This document shows positions 48,344 to 52,157 of a DNA stretch of 52,157 nucleotides, in pieces. The translations under genes and the position numbers were made by a program. The notes beneath the pieces are model-generated. The model ran no database searches. It was not told the DNA's origin and was given only the letters and a program-made list of their open reading frames with translations. Origin of the DNA: an uncultured Opitutaceae bacterium (GTDB lineage: Bacteria > Verrucomicrobiota > Verrucomicrobiia > Opitutales > Opitutaceae); assembly GCA_937958045.1 (NCBI GenBank), contig CALFXL010000061.1, forward strand, positions 1 through 52,157, in the 5' to 3' direction. The number at the start of each line of letters is the position of its first letter. Positions within the stretch are counted from its first letter, which is position 1.

Positions 48344-49263
48344 GCGCCTCGAAACGCACCGCTCTCGATGTCGAAGGCACGTCCGTCGATGTTTCCAATC
48401 TCCAGAAGGTGATGTATCCAAAAACTGGATTCACCAAGGGCGACGTCATCGATTATTACATTCGGATCTCCGCGTATCTATTGCCCCACCTGAAAAACCG
48501 GCCGATCACCTTGAAGCGTTATCCGGAGGGCGTGGACGGATTTTTCTTCTACGAAAAACAATGTCCGTCGCACCGCCCCAAATGGGTGAAGACGACCACC
48601 GTGCCGAAAACTCGCGGCGGGGATATTCACTACTGCGTGATGAACGATCTGCCCGCGCTCGTGTGGGCCGCCAATCTCGCCGATCTCGAGCTGCACACGT
48701 TTCTCCACAAAGCCCCCGCGATCCATCGTCCGACCACGATCGCATTCGACCTCGATCCCGGCGCACCCGCCAATATTCTCCAATGCTGCGAGGTCGGACT
48801 CTTGCTCAAAGGCGTGTTCGATTCACTCGGACTAAAGTCATTTCCCAAGACCTCCGGCTCCAAAGGCCTGCAGGTGTACGTGCCGCTCAACACGCCGTCC
48901 GCGACTTACGAGAAAACCAAAACCTTCGCGCACCGACTTGCTGAAGTGCTCGAAGAACAAGCGCCCAAACTCGTCGTTTCTAAAATGCAGAAAAATCTGC
49001 GCCGCGGAAAGGTGCTGGTGGATTGGAGTCAAAACGATGACCACAAAACCACGGTCAACGTGTACTCGCTGCGCGCCAAGGAGCACCCGACCGTTTCCAC
49101 GCCGGTGACGTGGGACGAAGTTCGCGCCGCACATAAAAAGAAAAACGCGAAGCTGCTGGTCTTCGAAACGAAGGACGTACTCAAACGCGTCGAGCGCCAC
49201 GGCGATCTTTTCGCGGACGTGCTCACCTTGAAACAAAAGCTCCCCGCCATCAGCGCGTTGTAA
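48340..49263 (+). CDS. Stand-alone LigD-type polymerase/primase
   Basis: The 307-residue protein is a LigD polymerase domain of the archaeo-eukaryotic primase superfamily. It has MYPKTGFTKGDVIDYY, PITLKRYPEGVDG, YCVMNDLPALVWAANL, metal-binding Asp137 and Asp139 in IAFDLDPG, TSGSKGLQVYVPL and a third Asp in VLVDWSQND (D228). In many LigD proteins the residue here Gln178 is His (SGxKGLH); Gln also occurs in some family members, so this is not proof of inactivity. It fills gaps and adds ribonucleotides at broken ends. It is translated from an ATG overlapping the ligase stop. Confidence 0.94.
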   Translation: MSASKRTALDVEGTSVDVSNLQKVMYPKTGFTKGDVIDYYIRISAYLLPHLKNRPITLKRYPEGVDGFFFYEKQCPSHRPKWVKTTTVPKTRGGDIHYCVMNDLPALVWAANLADLELHTFLHKAPAIHRPTTIAFDLDPGAPANILQCCEVGLLLKGVFDSLGLKSFPKTSGSKGLQVYVPLNTPSATYEKTKTFAHRLAEVLEEQAPKLVVSKMQKNLRRGKVLVDWSQNDDHKTTVNVYSLRAKEHPTVSTPVTWDEVRAAHKKKNAKLLVFETKDVLKRVERHGDLFADVLTLKQKLPAISAL

Positions 49264-49288
49264 GCGCGACACACGGAGCATGGCGCGC

Positions 49289-49312
49289 TAGGGACGTTGC
49301 TCCGCAACGTCC
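49289..49312 (-). repeat. Small hairpin repeat, TGCGGAGCA type
   Basis: On the minus strand GGACGTTGC-GGA-GCAACGTCC is a perfect 9-bp stem, followed by CTA. It is the most complete member of the family also seen at 328, 49370 and 50269. Confidence 0.55.
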
Positions 49313-49369
49313 GCTCGTATGGTTTTCTCACCGCGATTACTCAACAGGCGCTCCGTCCTCGGGTACCGA

Positions 49370-49392
49370 ACAATGCGGACATTGTCCCTACC
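49370..49392 (+). repeat. Small hairpin repeat, TGCGGA type
   Basis: ACAATG-CGGA-CATTGT forms a 6-bp stem followed by CCCTACC. The stem bases differ from the other copies but still pair. With the copy at 49289 it occupies the 223-base gap between the polymerase and YebC genes. Confidence 0.5.
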
Positions 49393-49487
49393 GACGCACA
49401 CCTTCCGCGATCATCCTTCCGGCTTGGCTGCTAAAAAAATTGCCCGCGCCTAGACGCGCCCACTAGACCGTGGGCCACACACTCCAT

Positions 49488-50219
49488 ATGGGACGTCAAT
49501 GGCTCCACGCTAAGCGCGCGATCGTGAACCTCAAAAAAGGTCAGACGGTCGGCAAACTCGTCAAAGAAATCACCGTCGCGGCCAAGCTCGGCGGAGCCGA
49601 CATCTCGGCCAACGCGCGCCTCGCCGCCGCCGTGGAAAAAGCCCGCAAGCAAAGTGTCACCCGCGACGTCATCGATCGCGCCATCAAGAAAGGCGCCGGC
49701 ATCGGCGACGAAAAACTCGTCCTCGAACACGTCGTCTTTGAAGGCTACGCACCGCACAAGGTGCCCCTCATCGTCGAGTGCATGACCGACAATCACCAGC
49801 GCACCACACCCGAGATGCGCGTGCTCTTCAAAAAAGGCATCCTTGGCGCCGCGGGCTCCAACAAGTTTCTCTTCGATCACGTCGGCATCGTCGAAGCGCA
49901 CCATCCCGACACCGCGACCGATCTCGAAGCCGCCGCCATCGAAGCCGGCGCCAACGATTTCGAAACACTCACGCACGCGCAAAACGACGACATCCCCGAA
50001 GGTGTCGCCGGTGTTCGTTTTCTTACCGATCGCACCGCTGTGCACGCCGTCTCCACGTGGCTGAAAGAACACGGCTGGACCGTGATCACCGCCGAAATCG
50101 GTTACGTCGCCAAAAACTTCCCGGAGCTCGACGACAATGCCCGCGCCGAAGTCGGCGAATTCCTGCAGGCCCTCGAAGACCACGACGACGTCCAACGCGT
50201 CTGGGCCGCGGTGAAGTGA
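49488..50219 (+). CDS. YebC/PmpR-family regulatory protein
   Basis: The 243-residue protein belongs to the YebC/TACO1 family. The start MGRQWLHAKRAIVNLKKGQT corresponds to the family's MGR.W..IK..K...D..RG. AAVEKARKQSVTRDVIDRAIKKG, EGYAPHKVPLIVECMTDN and FKKGILGAAGSNKFLFDHVG (family: GG.lG..GSV.w.F) are also characteristic. Members are reported as transcription regulators and as translation factors that relieve ribosome stalling at polyproline. The shorter form resembles the YeeN subgroup. The ATG at 49488 is chosen because it gives the conserved N-terminus; an in-frame start 18 bases upstream has no support. Confidence 0.93.
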   Translation: MGRQWLHAKRAIVNLKKGQTVGKLVKEITVAAKLGGADISANARLAAAVEKARKQSVTRDVIDRAIKKGAGIGDEKLVLEHVVFEGYAPHKVPLIVECMTDNHQRTTPEMRVLFKKGILGAAGSNKFLFDHVGIVEAHHPDTATDLEAAAIEAGANDFETLTHAQNDDIPEGVAGVRFLTDRTAVHAVSTWLKEHGWTVITAEIGYVAKNFPELDDNARAEVGEFLQALEDHDDVQRVWAAVK

Positions 50220-50268
50220 GGCGTCGCAAATAGCGCGCGTTCTTTCGCAAGCGTTGAGGGTGGCTGAT

Positions 50269-50290
50269 GATGCGGAGCATCGTCCCTACC
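50269..50290 (+). repeat. Small hairpin repeat, TGCGGAGCA type
   Basis: GATGCGGAGCATC followed by GTCCCTACC. It is almost identical to the copy at 328-349 and lies 50 bases after the YebC-family gene. Confidence 0.55.
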
Positions 50291-50427
50291 TTTATCATCC
50301 GGCTTTGCCGACATCGCTGCCGAATCTTCGATGAAGTGGGTTCATCCGGAAATCCGAAATCCTTCGCGCAGAAATCAGTCATTTCTCCCTATTCATTCCC
50401 GACCGGTAAATGCCGATAGTTGCGGGC

Positions 50428-50670
50428 ATGATCTCGCCCGTCACCGCCTCGTCCCACTACGGTCAGCTCGAATTATTTGAAGCGCCGCGTCAGGGCATGC
50501 AGCGCGCCTTCGCGCAGGCGGCCGATTCCGCCGAGCGCATCGCTGCGGGCGAACTCAATGTCGACAACATGGTCGGCCTCATCGAGGCCGAAGCTCTTGT
50601 TGATGCCAACGCCGCGGTCCTGCGCACGGTCGACGAGATGACCGGCTGGCTCTTCGACGAAAAAGCCTGA
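50428..50670 (+). CDS. Small protein like the C-terminal domain of flagellar rod/hook proteins
   Basis: The 80-residue protein has a Ser/Thr-rich start (MISPVTASS), a short amphipathic region and a C-terminal helix, NVDNMVGLIEAEALVDANAAVLRTVDEMTGWLFDEK. This matches the closing helix of flagellar rod and hook proteins (FlgC/FlgE/FlgG: xxMVxLIxAxxxYxANxxVIxTxDxMxxxLLxIK), except that the conserved Tyr/Phe before Ala-Asn is Asp. The N-terminal rod domain is missing. Comparable short proteins are encoded beside flagellar genes elsewhere, but no other flagellar gene is in the window. An upstream ATG at 50410 adds six residues. The role is unknown. Confidence 0.6.
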   Translation: MISPVTASSHYGQLELFEAPRQGMQRAFAQAADSAERIAAGELNVDNMVGLIEAEALVDANAAVLRTVDEMTGWLFDEKA

Positions 50671-50725
50671 CCGGACCAACGTCTTCGTCGGCCTCACTCA
50701 TCGTTTCGAAACGAAACAAGTTTCG

Positions 50726-51118
50726 TTACTGCGCCTTCTCCGCGCGCTTCAGCTCTTCAAGCAATTGCTTCGCTTGCAGCCATGCGTCGGTCGCCAGCAA
50801 TACCTCATCGCGCATAATCACGCCCGCTTCCGCGCGCTGTTTGGACACCGCCAAACTTTTCTCGTGAAGAGCAACGATCTGTTGCTGCTGCGCGATTTTA
50901 TCCGCCGTGGACGGCGCCGTATCGCGGCGGAAGGACAACAACGCCAGGCGCGCTTCCGTCACCGCGCGTTCGTCCACCGCGCCGTTTTTCGCGTAGGCTT
51001 CGCGTTCGGCGAGGATCTGCGACAAAACCGCGTCACGTTCTTTGAGGATATTCGCATACATCGCGTCATCAGCGCGCGCGACCGAGACCGACAATCCGAG
51101 AGCAACCAAGGCCAACAA
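50726..51118 (-). CDS. Exported coiled-coil protein of unknown function
   Basis: The roughly 130-residue protein has a hydrophobic N-terminus (LLALVALGLSVSVARA, cleavage near ADD). A charged helical body follows, likely coiled coil (ILKERDAVLSQILAEREAYA, IAQQQQIVALHEKSLAVSKQ, LLEELKRAEKA). There is no ATG or GTG in frame between the TAA at 51145 and the body. TTG at 51118 is the only standard start, but it removes the basic residues (KHPIRI) that normally precede a signal helix. An initiation codon may have been lost or be non-standard. The family is not recognised. Confidence 0.55.
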   Translation of the reverse strand: MLALVALGLSVSVARADDAMYANILKERDAVLSQILAEREAYAKNGAVDERAVTEARLALLSFRRDTAPSTADKIAQQQQIVALHEKSLAVSKQRAEAGVIMRDEVLLATDAWLQAKQLLEELKRAEKAQ

Positions 51119-51357
51119 GAGGATACGTATGGGGTGTTTTGATTAAGGGTTTCCTGCCTCTCCACTAAAACAAGCACCGTCCAATAACCACATCGCCGCG
51201 TCCGCTGTCGAGGTGGTTGCGCGGTGATACATCGCACGACGGCCTTCCTCGCGCGATTGTCGCCGCGCCATCGCTCTTCGCCTTTCGGCCCATCGCCCGC
51301 ATCCACTGTTTATTTGCCTCGGAACCACTTCGCGCAAAATCGTAACTTCCCTTCCCC

Positions 51358-52157
51358 ATGAAGAAACTCATTCGTTCCCTCTTTGGGCTGATCGCCTTTG
51401 CCATCAGCGCCGCCATCGCCGCCGCGATGAACAATGCCGACGTCATCAAAATGGTGAAAGCCGAACTCGATGACGACACCATCATTCTCGCGATCAACGC
51501 CGCCAAAGATCCCAAGTTCGACACCTCCGCCGACGGTCTCGTCGAGCTCAAGAACAAGGGCGTCAGCCAGACGGTCATCCAGGCCGTGGTGAAAAAACAA
51601 AACGGCGGCCAAGTCGCTTCCGCGCCCGCCACCAGCAGCTCGGAAAGCCGTCGCGTAGTTTCCAACGAAGTCGGCGACGACGAAGTGCTTCCGCCCGAAA
51701 TCGAGCCTGTCGCCGGCCAGCAGTATTTCACGCGCTACACGTTTAAGTACGAAGACAAAGACTGGCCCATCACCAATTACGCGCGCGGCCAGACCGTTCC
51801 GATTAACACCCCCGTCACGCTCGTGAGCATCGGCAAGAATAGTTTCACGATCAAATTCGTGGACTCCGGCACGCTTCTCAAAATCGATAATATCGAAAAA
51901 CACTCTAAGCGCTCCACCGAGCAGATCGCGAAAGAGTTCCTCTCGGAAAAACCCACCGCGATCGAGAAGTACGGCAAAGAGATGGCCGACCACATCAGCA
52001 CGGGCACACTGCGCCTCGGCATGACCAAAACCCAAGTGCTCCTCACGCGCGGTTATCCGCCGAGTCATGAAACGCCCACCCTCGAAGGCGATCTCTGGAA
52101 ATACTGGTCGAGCCGCTTCGTCGTCCACAGCCTCGCTTTCGAAAACGACATCCTCGT
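51358..52157 (+). CDS. Exported protein with BamE/SmpA-like C-terminal region (partial)
   Basis: The frame is open to the end of the window (266 codons). It has a signal peptide (MKKLIRSLFGLIAFAISAAIAAA). A helical region follows, MNNADVIKMVKAELDDDTII...GVSQTVIQAVVKK, which resembles the SHOCT-like or 'LxxxGVsxxVIxAM' helical pairs found in lipoproteins and DUF-type proteins. After a Ser-rich linker there is a beta-rich domain (about 120-180). Near the end is TLRLGMTKTQVLLTRGYPPS followed by GDLWKYWSSRFVVHSLAF. This matches BamE/SmpA-type domains (xGMtxxqVxxxlGxP...WxY). It is probably periplasmic or outer-membrane associated. The C-terminus is outside the window. Confidence 0.7.
   Translation, partial: MKKLIRSLFGLIAFAISAAIAAAMNNADVIKMVKAELDDDTIILAINAAKDPKFDTSADGLVELKNKGVSQTVIQAVVKKQNGGQVASAPATSSSESRRVVSNEVGDDEVLPPEIEPVAGQQYFTRYTFKYEDKDWPITNYARGQTVPINTPVTLVSIGKNSFTIKFVDSGTLLKIDNIEKHSKRSTEQIAKEFLSEKPTAIEKYGKEMADHISTGTLRLGMTKTQVLLTRGYPPSHETPTLEGDLWKYWSSRFVVHSLAFENDIL

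Overview
The window is GC-rich bacterial chromosomal DNA with dense genes, many 4-bp ATGA/GTGA overlaps and few Shine-Dalgarno sites. The gene mix (GH51 and GH50-like glycosidases, a SWIB-domain protein, TonB-dependent receptor, multi-PAS kinases, proteins with N-termini of the type MKPLLLLLALSLAANA) and dispersed GGGAGCGCC palindromes suggest a Verrucomicrobia member, probably of the Opitutaceae. This is inference; no rRNA or tRNA gene is present to confirm it.

Layout. 1-4.2 kb (+): end of glycyl-tRNA synthetase, molybdopterin genes moeA, moaC and moaD, a small beta-barrel protein and a PH-like membrane protein. 4.2-9.3 kb (-): a three-gene phosphorelay operon (four-PAS kinase, stand-alone receiver, hybrid kinase with receivers at both ends). 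9.4-15.2 kb (-): secreted FKBP isomerase, a GH50-like protein lacking both expected catalytic acids, a GH51 arabinofuranosidase, a flavin reductase-like protein and an aldo/keto reductase. 15.4-17.4 kb (+): DsbD-like reductase. 17.5-24.0 kb (-): ABC ATPase-permease-ATPase-permease operon followed by an exported protein, ECF sigma factor and anti-sigma factor. Both operons are preceded by TGTAACC-N14-CGTG, the only two such sites I found, so they probably form one sigma regulon.

24.2-30.3 kb (+): a lipase-like hydrolase, then a tandem array of an uncharacterised exported helical family arranged A-B-A-B (two copies of a two-gene cassette), with a truncated member in front and a 21-residue remnant behind. 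30.3-37.1 kb: membrane protein, polyphosphate:AMP phosphotransferase, TonB-dependent receptor and beta-propeller phytase, a phosphorus-acquisition theme. 37.3-45.0 kb (-): membrane hybrid kinase, SWIB protein, heterodimeric ABC exporter and an exported protein. 45.2-50.7 kb (+): periplasmic signal-peptidase-like protein, a complete NHEJ operon with a split LigD (Ku, phosphoesterase-ligase, polymerase), a YebC-family regulator and a small flagellar-rod-like protein. The window ends inside a BamE-like exported protein.

The least explained material is repetitive: (1) heptad repeats (consensus near GTCATTC) that run up to the start codons of at least five genes; (2) three 90-160 bp MITE-like elements with GAGCATTT ends; (3) a hairpin family around TGCGGAGCA whose stems covary; (4) an in-frame palindromic insert inside an ABC exporter gene.
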